Source of the DNA: Luteimonas kalidii | GTDB lineage: Bacteria; Pseudomonadota; Gammaproteobacteria; Xanthomonadales; Xanthomonadaceae | Direction of reading: 5' to 3' | DNA: 64,000 nucleotides | Assembly (NCBI RefSeq): GCF_029887935.1 | Contig: NZ_JARXRO010000014.1 | Span: 239,685-303,684, forward strand | In this document: positions 45,372-58,190 of the stretch, in pieces | Numbering within the stretch: the first letter of the stretch is position 1 | How the letters are laid out: every line of letters starts with the position of its first letter | Translations under genes and position numbers: made by a program | The notes under the pieces: model-generated | Seen by the model: the letters and a program-made list of their open reading frames with translations, nothing else | What the model was told of the DNA's origin: nothing | Database searches by the model: none

Positions 45372-46583
45372 TTGGACCAACCTGCCCTTCCCGCCGCCGA
45401 CTGGCGCGCGCAGCCCCACGTGGTCGTCGAGCGCGACGGCGTGCGCTACACCCTGCTCGGAACCGCGCACGTGTCCCGCGCGAGCGTGGACGCCGTGCGC
45501 GAAGCGATCGCCAGCGGCGCCTTCGACACCGTGGCCGTGGAGCTGGACGACCAGCGCCTGCGTGCCATCAGCGACCCGGGTTCGCTCGCCGACCTCGACC
45601 TGGTCAAGGTGCTGCGCGAAGGCAAGACGCCGCTGTTCGCCGCCAACCTCGCGCTGGCCAGCTACCAGCGCCGGCTCGCCGAGCAGCTCGGCATCGAGCC
45701 CGGCGCGGAGCTGAAGGCCGCGGTGGACGACGCGCGGGCGCGCGGCCTTTCCGTGCGCCTGATCGACCGCGACGTCGGCATCACGTTCCGCCGTGCCCTC
45801 CAGGGCCTGGGCTGGTGGCAGCGCGCCAGACTGGGCGGCGGCATCCTCGCCGGCCTGGTGGTCGACGAGGAAGTCGCCGAGCACGACATCGAGAAGCTCA
45901 AGCAGGGCGACATGCTGCAGGCGAGCTTCAGCGAGTTCGCCGAACAGACGCCCGAACTGTACGAGGCGCTGATCGCCGAACGCGACCGCTACATGGCCGC
46001 GCGCCTGCGCGAGACGCCCGACGGCGTGCGCGAGGTGCTGGCGGTCGTCGGGGCCGGCCATCTCGAAGGGCTGGCGCGGCACCTGCGCGAGGAACAGTCC
46101 GCGCCCGGCGGGATCACCGCGGCGCTGGAGGCGGTCAGGCCGAAGTCGCGGGTGCCGGTGATGGAGCTGTGCATCGCCGTGTTCCTGCTCGGCGGCTTCG
46201 CCTGGGGGTTCGCGAGCGGCGGCTTCGACGTGGGCGCCGACCTGCTGGCCTACTGGGTGCTGTGGACCGGGGGGCTCGGCGCGCTGGGCTGCCTGCTGGC
46301 CGGCGGCCATCCGCTGAGCATCCTCGGCGCGTTCGTCTCCTCGCCGTTCACGCCGCTGCACCCGGCGCTGGCCTCGGGGACGGTCAGCGCCGTGATCGAG
46401 GCCTGGATACGCAAGCCGACCCATGCCGATTTCATGGCCCTGCGCGAGGACGTGAACACCTGGCGCGGCTGGTGGCGCAATCGCGTGGCGCGCGTGGTGG
46501 TGAACTTCTTCCTGACCTCGCTGGGGACCGCCATCGGCGTGTGGACCGGCGGCGCACGCATGCTGGCCCGGCTGTTCTCCTGA
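45372..46583 (+). CDS. TraB/PrgY family membrane protein
   Basis: A 403-residue protein. The N-terminal TraB domain has the motifs LLGTAHVSRAS, VAVELDDQRLRA and VVGAGHLEGLARHL, thought to form a metal-dependent peptidase-like active site with GTAH, the Glu and GH. The C-terminal third has three or four membrane helices (ELCIAVFLLGGFAWGFASGG, YWVLWTGGLGALGCLLAGG and the last near the end). TTG 45372 puts the start 22 residues before the domain, as in relatives. ATG 45318 is an alternative, but it sits in the loop of a perfect 8-bp hairpin (45310-45328). Confidence 0.85.
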   Translation: MDQPALPAADWRAQPHVVVERDGVRYTLLGTAHVSRASVDAVREAIASGAFDTVAVELDDQRLRAISDPGSLADLDLVKVLREGKTPLFAANLALASYQRRLAEQLGIEPGAELKAAVDDARARGLSVRLIDRDVGITFRRALQGLGWWQRARLGGGILAGLVVDEEVAEHDIEKLKQGDMLQASFSEFAEQTPELYEALIAERDRYMAARLRETPDGVREVLAVVGAGHLEGLARHLREEQSAPGGITAALEAVRPKSRVPVMELCIAVFLLGGFAWGFASGGFDVGADLLAYWVLWTGGLGALGCLLAGGHPLSILGAFVSSPFTPLHPALASGTVSAVIEAWIRKPTHADFMALREDVNTWRGWWRNRVARVVVNFFLTSLGTAIGVWTGGARMLARLFS

Positions 46584-46600
46584 TTCAGAGCAGGCCTGCT

Positions 46601-47320
46601 TCAGAACAGGGTCGACACGCCATTGGCGGTGTTGTGCGCCAGCACCGGCAGCACCAGGCTGCGGGTCCTCGCGCGGAACCAGGCGATCAGCAGTGCCGGT
46701 CCGCCGGTCAGTGCGAACGCCATCACGTCGAACGCCGGCGCGCCGTCGCGCCAGGGCAGCGCGTGGCCGAGGCCGAAGGCGACGCTGGCGAGCACCCCGC
46801 CCCAGCCGATGCCGGCCAGCCGTGGCGGATCATCGCCGCCATCGAGCGCACGATTGAGCGCGAGCAGCAGCACGCCACGGTAGAACAGCTCCTCTTCGAT
46901 CCCGGGCATCGTCCACTGGAACGCGATCGTCTCCAGGTCGTCCGCGCCGTCGCGTCCGACGACGGCCAGTACGATGATCAGCGCCGCCACGCCGCAGAAC
47001 ACCCACCAGGCCGCTGCCGAGCCGGGCGCCTGGCGCAGGGTCACCCCGCAGCGGCGCATCCCGAACCAGGGCAGCGCCGCCACCGCCAGCAGGCCGGCCG
47101 TGGCCAGCACTTTCCCGGTCCAGTTCCAGTCGCTGCCCGTGACCAGCTCCGGCACGAGGCCATAGCCCCGCAGCACCAGCGCATCGCGCAGCAGCATCAG
47201 GCCGAGCGCGACGGCCAGCCAGCCGGGATGCATGCGGCTGCGGGTCGCGACCGCCGCGACGAGCGCGAGCGCCAGCACCACGGCCATGTGCAGCGCGATC
47301 TCGATCAGCGCATCGGACAT
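46601..47320 (-). CDS. CPBP-family intramembrane metalloprotease
   Basis: A 239-residue membrane protein of the CAAX-protease/bacteriocin-processing family. Seven or eight hydrophobic helices are seen. The catalytic motifs are EEELFYRGVLLL (Glu-Glu-x3-Arg type), FGLGHAL with a His, and HNTANGVS near the end. Its substrate is unknown. It lies 64 bases downstream of the last RND gene on the same strand, so it may be the last gene of that operon. It converges on the TraB gene, 17 bases away. Confidence 0.85.
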   Translation of the reverse strand: MSDALIEIALHMAVVLALALVAAVATRSRMHPGWLAVALGLMLLRDALVLRGYGLVPELVTGSDWNWTGKVLATAGLLAVAALPWFGMRRCGVTLRQAPGSAAAWWVFCGVAALIIVLAVVGRDGADDLETIAFQWTMPGIEEELFYRGVLLLALNRALDGGDDPPRLAGIGWGGVLASVAFGLGHALPWRDGAPAFDVMAFALTGGPALLIAWFRARTRSLVLPVLAHNTANGVSTLF

Positions 47321-47384
47321 GCGGCTCCCTCCCCGGAGCGTGCGGGCGCGGCCGCCTGAGGGCGACCGACGCCGGGTTTCCGGA

Positions 47385-50300
47385 TCAGCCCTCCGTGGCC
47401 GCGACCGCTGGCGGGGCCACGCGCCGGGTTCGTGCGCGGCGCACCAGTCGCGAGGTGCCGTTGCGCAGGTCGTCCAGCAGGGCGTAGATGGTCGGCAGGA
47501 ACAGCAGGCTGACCACGGTCGAGAACGCCAGGCCACCCGCGATCGCACGCGCCATCGGGTAGTACGGCGGCATGCCGTCGGCGGTGTCGGTGTTGAGTGC
47601 GATCGGGATCATCGCCAGGATCGCCGTGCCCATGGTCATCATGATCGGGCGCAGGCGCTCGCGGCTGCCCTCGATCAGCGCCTCGGTGCGCGGCAGCCCG
47701 CGCCGGCGCAGGTTGTTGATGTGCTCGATCATCACGATGCCGTTGTTCACCACCACGCCCATCAGCACCAGGATGCCGATCACGGCCATGATGTTCATCT
47801 CGGTGCCGGTGAGCCAGAACAGCCAGTACACGCCGAAGATCGAGAACAGCACGCAGGACATGATCGCGGTCGGGAACAGCAGCGATTCGAACACCGCGGC
47901 CATGATCACCAGCATCAGCACCAGCGCGATCACGATCGCGCGCAGCATCTGGTCCATGCCGTCGAAGTTGATGTTGAAACCCATGCCGGAGAACGTGTAG
48001 CCGTAGCCCGGCGGGAATTCCACGCCATCCAGCGCGGATTCGACCGCCGCGCGCGCCTCCTCGACCGGCACCCCCTGCGGGATGCCGGCCTCGATCCGGA
48101 GCATGGTCTGCCGGTTCAGGCGCTGGATCGAGGTGGCCGCGGGGTTCATGCCGACATCGACCATCGCCAGCAGCGGCACCTGGGTGCCATTGGCCGCGCG
48201 CACCATGAAGCCCGACAGGTCCTCGATGCCGTACTCGTCCGAGCCGGCGAAGCGCACGTTCACCGGGATCTCGACCTCGCCGCGGTGGAAGTCGCGCAGC
48301 GACGAGCCGCGCAGCGCCATGTTGACGAACTGGGCCACCTCCTGCGCGCTGAAGCCGTAGGCGGCGGCGCGCTCGCGGTCCACGCGCACCGAGAGCTCGG
48401 TGTTGGCGTCGCCGGTGTCCACACGCACGTCGCGCAGCTTCTCGTTGCGTCCCAGCATCGGCACGATGTCCGCCGCCAGGTCCTGCAGGACCTGGGTGGA
48501 ATCGCCGATCAGGCTGAAGCGGATGCCCTCGCCGTCGCTGCCCATGCCGCCGGGCCAGCCGATGCCGAGCTTGGCGCGCGCCGACTGTGGCAGGCCTTCG
48601 CGCACCTTCTCCTCGATCTGCTTGCTCAGCGCGCGGTCCTCGATGTCCAGGAACAGCCGGGTCGAGGCCCAGCCCTGTTCGCTGTAGCGGCTGTACACGC
48701 GCTCGATGTGGAACTCCTCGCGATTAGCGTTGACGAACGCCTCCACCCGCGCCACCTCGCGTCCCATCTCCTCCTTCGAGTACGCGCCCTTCCACTGGTA
48801 GAAGATGTTGATCTGGCTCGGGTCGCCGTCGTCGCCGCCGCCCTTGGTATGCATCATCGGCACCACGCTCAGCAACGAGATGGCGAGGATGCCGGCCACG
48901 CTCCAGCCGCGGTGGTCGAGGGTCCAGCGCAGCAGGCGCGCGTAGCGGTCCTGGAGGCGGGAGATCGCCGGCGAACGCACGGCAGGCGGCGTCTTCATCC
49001 GCGCCGACAGCATCGGGATCAGGCTCACCGCGACCAGCCACGACGCCAGCAGCGAGACCGAGATCGTGACCGCCAGCTGCGAGAGGTAGATGGTGATGAT
49101 GTTCTTCTCGCCGAACATCATCGGCAGGAACACCACGCAGTGGCACAGCGTGCCCGCCGAGAGCGCGATGGCCACGTGCCGGGTCCCGATGATCGAGGCC
49201 AGCGCCGGCTTGTCCGGATATTTCTCGCGTTCCTGGTAGATGCTCTCGACCACTACCACGGCGTTGTCGACCAGCATGCCGACCGCCAGCAGCAGGCCCA
49301 TCATCGAGATGATGTTGAGCGAGATGCCGGTGAAGTACATGAAACCGAGCGTCATGATGAAGCAGATCGGGATCGCCGTCGTCACCATCAGCGTCGACGG
49401 CCAGTGCCTCAGGAACGCATACAGCACGATGATCGACAGTACCAGACCGATGCCTCCGGCCTCGGCCAGCGCCAGCAGCGATCCGGTCACCGCCTCGCCC
49501 TGGTCGTCGGTGACCTCGATGCCCACGCCGCGCATGGCGGGATCCTGCTCGAGCACCCCGATCTCGGCGCGCACCGCGCGCGAGAGGTCGACCAGGTTCG
49601 CCGCGCGTTCCTTGTAAATGTCCACGCCCACGCTCGGGCGGCCCTCGAGCTGACGCACGTAGCTCATCCGCTGCGGCTGCAGGTCGACGTCGGCGATGTC
49701 GGACAGGCGGGTGCCGCGCTCGTCCAGGCGCAGGTCGCGCAGTTCCTGGATCGCCTGCAGTTCGCCGCGCGGTTGCACCCGCAGCCGCTGTCCCGATTCG
49801 GTGATCTGGCCGGCGGATACGGAGAAGTTCGCCGCCTGCAGCCGCTGCACCAGGTCGTTCAGGGCCACGCCGTGCGCGCTGAGGCGATCCCTGTCGAGCG
49901 CGACCAGCACCTCCTGCGCGGCCACCCCCTCGACTTCCACCCGGGCGACGCCCGGCAGCCGCTCCAGCCGCTGCTTGATGCTGCGCTCGATCAGATCCGC
50001 ACGCGCGCTCAGGTCAAGCTCGCTGGTCAGGCGCAGGCTCATCGCCTCGCGGTCGCTGGTGGTCCAGCGCTGGACGTAGTAACGGCGGAAGTCGTCGGGC
50101 AGCTCGTCGCGCACCGCGTCGATGCGTTCGCGCGCCTCGGAGGCGGCGATCGCGATGTCGCGGCTCCAGTCGCTGAATTCGACCTGGATCTGCCCGCCCT
50201 CGGCGTTGGCGCGCGAGTTCATCGACTTGATGCCGGGCATCGTCGCCAACGCCTCCTCGACCGGCCGCAGCAGGTTGCGCTCGACTTCCTCCGGCGTGGA

Positions 50301-50459
50301 GCCGGGGTACGGCAGGGAGACGAAGAAGAAGGGAATCGTGGCCTCGGGCTCGGCCTCGAGCGGCAGCCGGAACGAGGCGATCAGTCCGATCGCCACCATC
50401 GACACGAACAGCATGATCGTGGTGACCGGGCGGCGGATCGAGAGCTCGGTGATGTTCAT
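47385..50459 (-). CDS. RND efflux permease 2 (modified proton-relay motifs)
   Basis: A 1024-residue inner-membrane RND transporter with the usual 12 helices and two large periplasmic loops. N-terminal TM1 is RRPVTTIMLFVSMVAIGL. TM4 reads GMLVDNAVVVVES: the first Asp is kept but the second (AcrB D408) is Asn. TM10 reads VVVNNGIVMIEH, with Asn where AcrB has K940. The C-terminal segment LRPIMMTMGTAILAMIPIAL is typical. It lies 3 bases after the first permease. Substrate is unknown; the RND family exports drugs, metals, lipids or dyes. Confidence 0.92.
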   Translation of the reverse strand: MNITELSIRRPVTTIMLFVSMVAIGLIASFRLPLEAEPEATIPFFFVSLPYPGSTPEEVERNLLRPVEEALATMPGIKSMNSRANAEGGQIQVEFSDWSRDIAIAASEARERIDAVRDELPDDFRRYYVQRWTTSDREAMSLRLTSELDLSARADLIERSIKQRLERLPGVARVEVEGVAAQEVLVALDRDRLSAHGVALNDLVQRLQAANFSVSAGQITESGQRLRVQPRGELQAIQELRDLRLDERGTRLSDIADVDLQPQRMSYVRQLEGRPSVGVDIYKERAANLVDLSRAVRAEIGVLEQDPAMRGVGIEVTDDQGEAVTGSLLALAEAGGIGLVLSIIVLYAFLRHWPSTLMVTTAIPICFIMTLGFMYFTGISLNIISMMGLLLAVGMLVDNAVVVVESIYQEREKYPDKPALASIIGTRHVAIALSAGTLCHCVVFLPMMFGEKNIITIYLSQLAVTISVSLLASWLVAVSLIPMLSARMKTPPAVRSPAISRLQDRYARLLRWTLDHRGWSVAGILAISLLSVVPMMHTKGGGDDGDPSQINIFYQWKGAYSKEEMGREVARVEAFVNANREEFHIERVYSRYSEQGWASTRLFLDIEDRALSKQIEEKVREGLPQSARAKLGIGWPGGMGSDGEGIRFSLIGDSTQVLQDLAADIVPMLGRNEKLRDVRVDTGDANTELSVRVDRERAAAYGFSAQEVAQFVNMALRGSSLRDFHRGEVEIPVNVRFAGSDEYGIEDLSGFMVRAANGTQVPLLAMVDVGMNPAATSIQRLNRQTMLRIEAGIPQGVPVEEARAAVESALDGVEFPPGYGYTFSGMGFNINFDGMDQMLRAIVIALVLMLVIMAAVFESLLFPTAIMSCVLFSIFGVYWLFWLTGTEMNIMAVIGILVLMGVVVNNGIVMIEHINNLRRRGLPRTEALIEGSRERLRPIMMTMGTAILAMIPIALNTDTADGMPPYYPMARAIAGGLAFSTVVSLLFLPTIYALLDDLRNGTSRLVRRARTRRVAPPAVAATEG

Positions 50460-50462
50460 CGC

Positions 50463-53938
<3,476 letters not shown>

Positions 53939-53939
<1 letters not shown>

Positions 53940-55075
53940 CAGTTGCCCGCCTGCGCCGCGTCGTCCTGCGCCGGCGCCGGCTTCGCGGCCACGGCGGCAT
54001 CCTTCTCGCCGATGACCTGAACCGCACTGCCTTCGCGCAGCGCCGCCTTGCCGGCCACCACCACCGCGTCGCCCTGCTTCAGGCCTTCGCGCACTTCGAT
54101 CCAGCCGCCGTCGGCATAGCCCAGCTTCACCGCCACGCGCGCGGCCGTGCCGTCGCGCACCACGAACAGCGCGGGTTCGCCGCCGTCCTCCAGCAGCGCC
54201 GCGCGCGGGACCACGAGGGCGTCGGCGCGCTGGTCGTAGTTGATCGACAGGCGGGTGAACATGCCCGGCTGCAGTTCACCGTCGCCGGCGAACGCGGCGA
54301 TCACGCGGAAGGTCCCGGTACCGGTGTCGACCACGGGCGACACCCGATCCACGGTCCCGGCGAAACGCTTGCCCGGAAGCGCGTCGGCGACCAGTTCCAC
54401 GCCCTGCCCGGGCTTGAGCTTGGCGATCTCGCGCTCGGGTACGTTGAGCGTGGCTTCCAGCCGGCTGGCGTCGACGATGCGGAAGATCGGGGAATTGATC
54501 TGGACGAAATTGCCCGGTTTGATGTCGCGCGAGGCGATCACGCCCGAGATCGGCGCCACCACCGTGGTGTAGGACAGTTCGAGATTGGCCAGCCGGTTCA
54601 CCGCGCGCGCGTTTTCCAGGTCGAAGCGCAGCTGGTCCAGGTCGTTGGCGCTCACCATCTGCTGCGCCTCCAGTTGCCGTGCACGCGCATGGTTGGCCTC
54701 CAGCTTGCGCAGCTGGGCCGAACTCTGCGCCGCCTGCAGGCGCGCTCGGTCCGCGTCGAGGCGAACCAGCGGCTGGCCGGCGCGCACGGTCTGACCCTCC
54801 TCGGCCATTACCTCCAGGGCCACGCCCGAGGTCTTGGCCACGACCTGCGACTCCGCGCGCGGCTCGAGGGTGGCGGTATTGGCGTAGCTGGCCGCGATCG
54901 CCCGGCGCGCCACGCGCTCGACCTCGACCGGGATGGCATCGGGCCCCTTGTTCCCCTCGCCCTCCTTCGCCTGGGCGTCGCCGCCCCCCTTGCACGCGGA
55001 CAGAAGCGCTGCGGTCGACAGCAGGGCAATGGCCAGGGCCGGCCGGACGCCGGGAAGGAAGCGGATCGTATGCAT
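53939..55075 (-). CDS. RND periplasmic adaptor (membrane fusion lipoprotein)
   Basis: A 378-residue adaptor. The lipobox ALLSAC is at about residue 27. A lipoyl-like domain comes first (VVAKTSGVALEVMAEEGQTV), then a coiled-coil hairpin (ARLQAAQSSAQLRKLEANHA), then lipoyl half two (VAPISGVIASRDIKPGNFV), a beta-barrel (VNVP-type VPEREIAKLKPGQ) and a membrane-proximal domain. It is the first gene of adaptor-RND1-RND2. No TolC-like outer-membrane gene is in this window. ATG 55075 was chosen over ATG 55108 because it gives the usual signal length. Confidence 0.94.
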
Positions 55076-55164
55076 GGAAGTGCCTGAGCCCCTATGGTGT
55101 TGTAGCAAGGTATATCACCCGCACTGCGGGCGGCATCCGCCGAAGGTCATGGTGACTGCCGGCA

Positions 55165-55181
55165 ACGTCCGATCTGGACGT
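55165..55181. promoter_or_regulatory. 17-bp palindrome in the RND/cytochrome divergent region
   Basis: ACGTCC-GATCT-GGACGT is a perfect inverted repeat. It lies in the 320-base gap (55076-55395) between the divergent adaptor and cytochrome genes. A second smaller one, CCCGCACTGCGGG, lies at 55118-55130. Either could bind a regulator of the efflux operon; no regulator gene is next to it. The rest of the gap has no gene. Confidence 0.45.
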
Positions 55182-55289
55182 CATCGTGGATGCCGACGTG
55201 ACGCGATCCGTTGCAGCCGACGCGTTGCGCTGGCCCTTGGCTTCGCGGCGCCGCAGATGCGTGGATGCGCGGCAGGCGCGCACCATGCG

Positions 55290-55318
55290 TTAACACCCGG
55301 TGGACCGCAAGCTATACT
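55290..55318 (+). promoter_or_regulatory. Promoter of the cytochrome c pair
   Basis: TTAACA (55290-55295), a 17-base spacer and TATACT (55313-55318) form a good sigma70 promoter about 75 bases before the first cytochrome start. Confidence 0.8.
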
Positions 55319-55395
55319 GGCCCGATTGCGCGACGCCGGGCGTCGCCGATCGCGATACTCCAGCCAGACAGCCACCCAGGATTGCGGACCACTCC

Positions 55396-55836
55396 ATGAC
55401 GCGACCGTTGACGATCGCCGCCGGCTTTGCCGTCGCCCTGCTCGCCCTGGCCTCGTTGCCAAGCACCGCCACTGCCCAGGAAGCCCCCGCGCCGGCGAGC
55501 GAGGACGCGGCGCCTGCCGCGAACGCGTCCGCTGCCCCGGCCGCGCCTGCGCCCGTTCCGGCCCCGGCTGCCGCCGCGCCTGCCGGCAATGCCGACACCG
55601 GTCGCCTGCTCACCTACACCTGCCAGGGTTGCCACGGGATCGTCGGCTACAAGAACGTCTATCCGACCTACCACGTGCCCCGGATCGGTGGCCAGTCCGC
55701 GGTCTACCTCACCAACGCGCTGAACGAGTACCGCAAGGGCACCCGGCAGCATCCGACCATGCAGGCCCAGGCGCAGAGTTTTTCCGACCAGGACATCGCC
55801 GATATCGCCGCCTTCCTGTCGGAGCTGACCCGATGA
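55396..55836 (+). CDS. Secreted c-type cytochrome (monoheme)
   Basis: A 146-residue periplasmic class I cytochrome c. The signal peptide ends at about residue 26 (ASLPSTATAQEA). An Ala/Pro-rich linker of about 45 residues follows, then a single CQGCHG heme site, PRIGGQSAVYLTNALNEYR and a distal Met region (THPTM-type, here QHPTMQAQAQSF). It is translated with the next gene through an ATGA overlap. It probably carries electrons to an oxidase or other acceptor. Confidence 0.93.
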   Translation: MTRPLTIAAGFAVALLALASLPSTATAQEAPAPASEDAAPAANASAAPAAPAPVPAPAAAAPAGNADTGRLLTYTCQGCHGIVGYKNVYPTYHVPRIGGQSAVYLTNALNEYRKGTRQHPTMQAQAQSFSDQDIADIAAFLSELTR

Positions 55837-56261
55837 TCCGTTCGATCCGATTCGGCCGTGTGGCCGCTGCTTCCCTGATCGTCTGCGCCCTGGTCGCGTG
55901 CGGCGGCGCCGACGAAGCCCAGGGCCCGCAGGCCTCCGCATCCTCGTCGGCCGGGCTGCCCGACGGCCGCATCGCCGAAGGCGAAACCCAAGCCAATGCC
56001 AAGGGTCCTGCGACCGGCCAGTCCTGCATCGACTGCCACGGCGCCGACGGCAACGTGCCGCTGGACGCCAGCTATCCCAAGCTCGGTGGCCAGTACGCCG
56101 ACTACCTGGCGCACGCGCTGCGGCAGTATCGCGACGGACGTCGCGAGCACGCGCTGATGTCGCAGCAGGCCTCGCACCTGACCGACCAGCAGATCGCCGA
56201 CCTGGCGGCGTACTTCGGCTCGCGCCCCTCGCAACTGCGCGACCTGCACGGCGTGCACTGA
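55833..56261 (+). CDS. c-type cytochrome (lipoprotein-like, monoheme)
   Basis: A 142-residue cytochrome c. The lipobox CALVAC at about residue 23 suggests an anchored lipoprotein. The heme site is CIDCHG, and the YPKLGGQYADYLAHALRQYR and EHALMSQQASHLTDQQIADLA segments mirror the first cytochrome, so the pair arose by duplication. The start overlaps the first gene by 4 bases. A strong terminator follows. Confidence 0.92.
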   Translation: MIRSIRFGRVAAASLIVCALVACGGADEAQGPQASASSSAGLPDGRIAEGETQANAKGPATGQSCIDCHGADGNVPLDASYPKLGGQYADYLAHALRQYRDGRREHALMSQQASHLTDQQIADLAAYFGSRPSQLRDLHGVH

Positions 56262-56283
56262 CGGCTTCGCCAGCGTCCGACCG

Positions 56284-56314
56284 GAAGGCCCGCCGCGTGC
56301 GGGCCTTCTTTTTT
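56284..56314 (+). terminator. Intrinsic terminator of the cytochrome operon
   Basis: A 10-bp stem GAAGGCCCGC / GCGGGCCTTC with a 5-base CGCGT loop, followed directly by six T residues. Confidence 0.95.
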
Positions 56315-56504
56315 GGGAACGCCTGCGGAATCGCCCGATGCACGGCAGGCCCGGGCGCACACGCCGGTTCTTCCCTGCCGGCGAGAGGTCTGGATCAGGA
56401 TCCCCGCCGCCCTGCAGGCGTACACCGATTCGACCGGACGTGCCGGGGGGCCGCAGCGGCAGCGGACGAAGAACGACGCCTCGCAGCGCGCGCCCGGCAG
56501 GTGC

Positions 56505-58175
56505 TCAGGGATTCGTCGCAGGCGCTGGCGCCAGGCTGTCTTGGTCTTCCTGGAGCTCGCGCTTGAACGGAACATCCGGCGGGCGGCGTGCCTCGGCCTC
56601 GACATCCAGCATGTTCGGGTCCGAGAGGCCGCAGGCCCCGCCGAGCATCAGCATCGCCACGGTGCAGCGGATGCGCTTGCCGGTGCCGGGGATCGGGATC
56701 AGCACCTCCTTGATGCTGCGCCGGACCCATTCCTCCAGCAGCGTCTCGTGCGGCACCCAGAAGCGGTCGAACGCCGTCGGCTCGTAGCCGATCGGCGGCC
56801 GCTTGAGCCAGGTGCCCATGCGATCGATCTTTTCGAAGTCCTCGGTGATCGTGCCGGGCGGCAGCCCGCCGCCCGTGGCGCCGGTGTTGCCGGCCAGGCG
56901 CGGGCTGCCGTCGGCATTGAACAGGCCTCCGGGACTACCCGCCTGCCCGCCGGGCACGTTGCGGTCCGAATCGCCCCAGTCGTCGCCGCGACGCGGCGAC
57001 GGCAGCGCACCCGGCGCCGGCGAGGAGGCCGGGCCCGCACCGGCGGTCGAGGCCGCAGGGGTCGCGCCCTCGCCGGCGTCGCGCGTCCCACCCGCGGCGG
57101 CTGCGGTCGACGACGCCTGTCCGCTGGCGGACGGCGCGCCGTCGACACGGTTCGCGGTGCCCTGCGCCGTGCCCGCGGCGGGCGTCGGCGCGCGCAGCTC
57201 GATCGCACGCTCGGCGATGGCCGGGCCCTCGCGGCGCAGTTCAGGCGCGGCGTCGGCGATCGGCCTCGGCGCCCGCAGCGACACCTCGGGCGCGGGCGAC
57301 GGCACTGCACGTTCGACGATCTCGACCTCGGGCTGATCCAGGTCGGGCACGCTGATCTCGCGTCGCGGCAGCGGCCGGACCTGCGGCGGCGGCGTCGCCA
57401 GCGGCACTTCGACGACCCGGATCTCGGGCGCTGGAGCCTGCAGCTCCGGTGTGGGCAGCGCGCGCATCGGCGGCGCATCGATCCGCGGCGGCGCCAGCTG
57501 GAAATCCGAATCCGGTTCGCTGGTCTCGGTCACCTCGAGCGGCTGCTCCACGACCGGTGGCGGAACCGCTTCGGGCACCGGCTCCACCTCGGCCACCGAC
57601 GGCGGAGGTGCGGGTGGCGGCGGCTCGGGCGACGCAGCCGCCGGAGCCGCCGCAGCAGGGGCCTGGCTTGCGGCCACGGCCGGTGCCGGCTGCTCGGCCT
57701 GCTGGGTGCCGCCGCCCTCGGCCTCCGGCGTGCCCTCGCCGATGAACTCGACCTGGGTGATGGTCTCGCCGAGCCGCTCGGCCTCCTCTTCCCCGCTCGG
57801 GAAGCGCCCGACCATGAACAGGATCATCAGCTGCAGCCAAAGCGCGTGCAGCAGCACCGACGAAACCATCGCGAACCGCCGGGTGCGCCGGTCCGGGGCA
57901 GGACGCTCGCGCCAATCGTGCCGCCACAGGCGCGCGAAAGCCTGCAGCCCGGTGAGCCGGCGATAGCCGGTGGCATGGAGCGGCTCGCGCAGCAGCAACA
58001 CGCCGACCAGCGCATCGGGCACGGCCGCGATCGGACGGACGGGGCCGATGCGCGCGTTCGCGAACCAGGCATTCCAGCCGGGCGGCCACTCGCCAGGGGG
58101 ACGCGGCGGACGGATCGAGCGACCCTTGCGCAGCGCGCGCTGGACCGCCTCGATCAGGTCAGCGGACGAGAACAC
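56505..58175 (-). CDS. Proline-rich transmembrane repetitive protein
   Basis: A 556-residue protein of unknown function, seen in Xanthomonads as a transmembrane repetitive protein. A cytoplasmic N-terminal part of about 100 residues carries WRHDWRERPAPDRRTRRF. One membrane helix follows (SVLLHALWLQLMILFMVGRF), then a periplasmic stretch of about 350 residues rich in Pro, Ala and Glu (PEPPPPAPPPSV and many PxP pairs), TonB-like in composition. The C-terminal part, from about 450, is more ordered and includes WVRRSIKEVLIPIPGTG and MLMLGGACGLSDPN. GTG 58175 is the likely start. It lies 15 bases after nfuA. Confidence 0.7.
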   Translation of the reverse strand: MFSSADLIEAVQRALRKGRSIRPPRPPGEWPPGWNAWFANARIGPVRPIAAVPDALVGVLLLREPLHATGYRRLTGLQAFARLWRHDWRERPAPDRRTRRFAMVSSVLLHALWLQLMILFMVGRFPSGEEEAERLGETITQVEFIGEGTPEAEGGGTQQAEQPAPAVAASQAPAAAAPAAASPEPPPPAPPPSVAEVEPVPEAVPPPVVEQPLEVTETSEPDSDFQLAPPRIDAPPMRALPTPELQAPAPEIRVVEVPLATPPPQVRPLPRREISVPDLDQPEVEIVERAVPSPAPEVSLRAPRPIADAAPELRREGPAIAERAIELRAPTPAAGTAQGTANRVDGAPSASGQASSTAAAAGGTRDAGEGATPAASTAGAGPASSPAPGALPSPRRGDDWGDSDRNVPGGQAGSPGGLFNADGSPRLAGNTGATGGGLPPGTITEDFEKIDRMGTWLKRPPIGYEPTAFDRFWVPHETLLEEWVRRSIKEVLIPIPGTGKRIRCTVAMLMLGGACGLSDPNMLDVEAEARRPPDVPFKRELQEDQDSLAPAPATNP

Positions 58176-58190
58176 CCCGCGCGCGGTCCG

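Noticed and set aside
54933-55832. Extended N terminus for the second cytochrome (442-codon frame)
   Set aside because: The frame runs through the promoter region and the first cytochrome; the ATG at 55833 with a lipobox and an ATGA overlap is clearly the real start.
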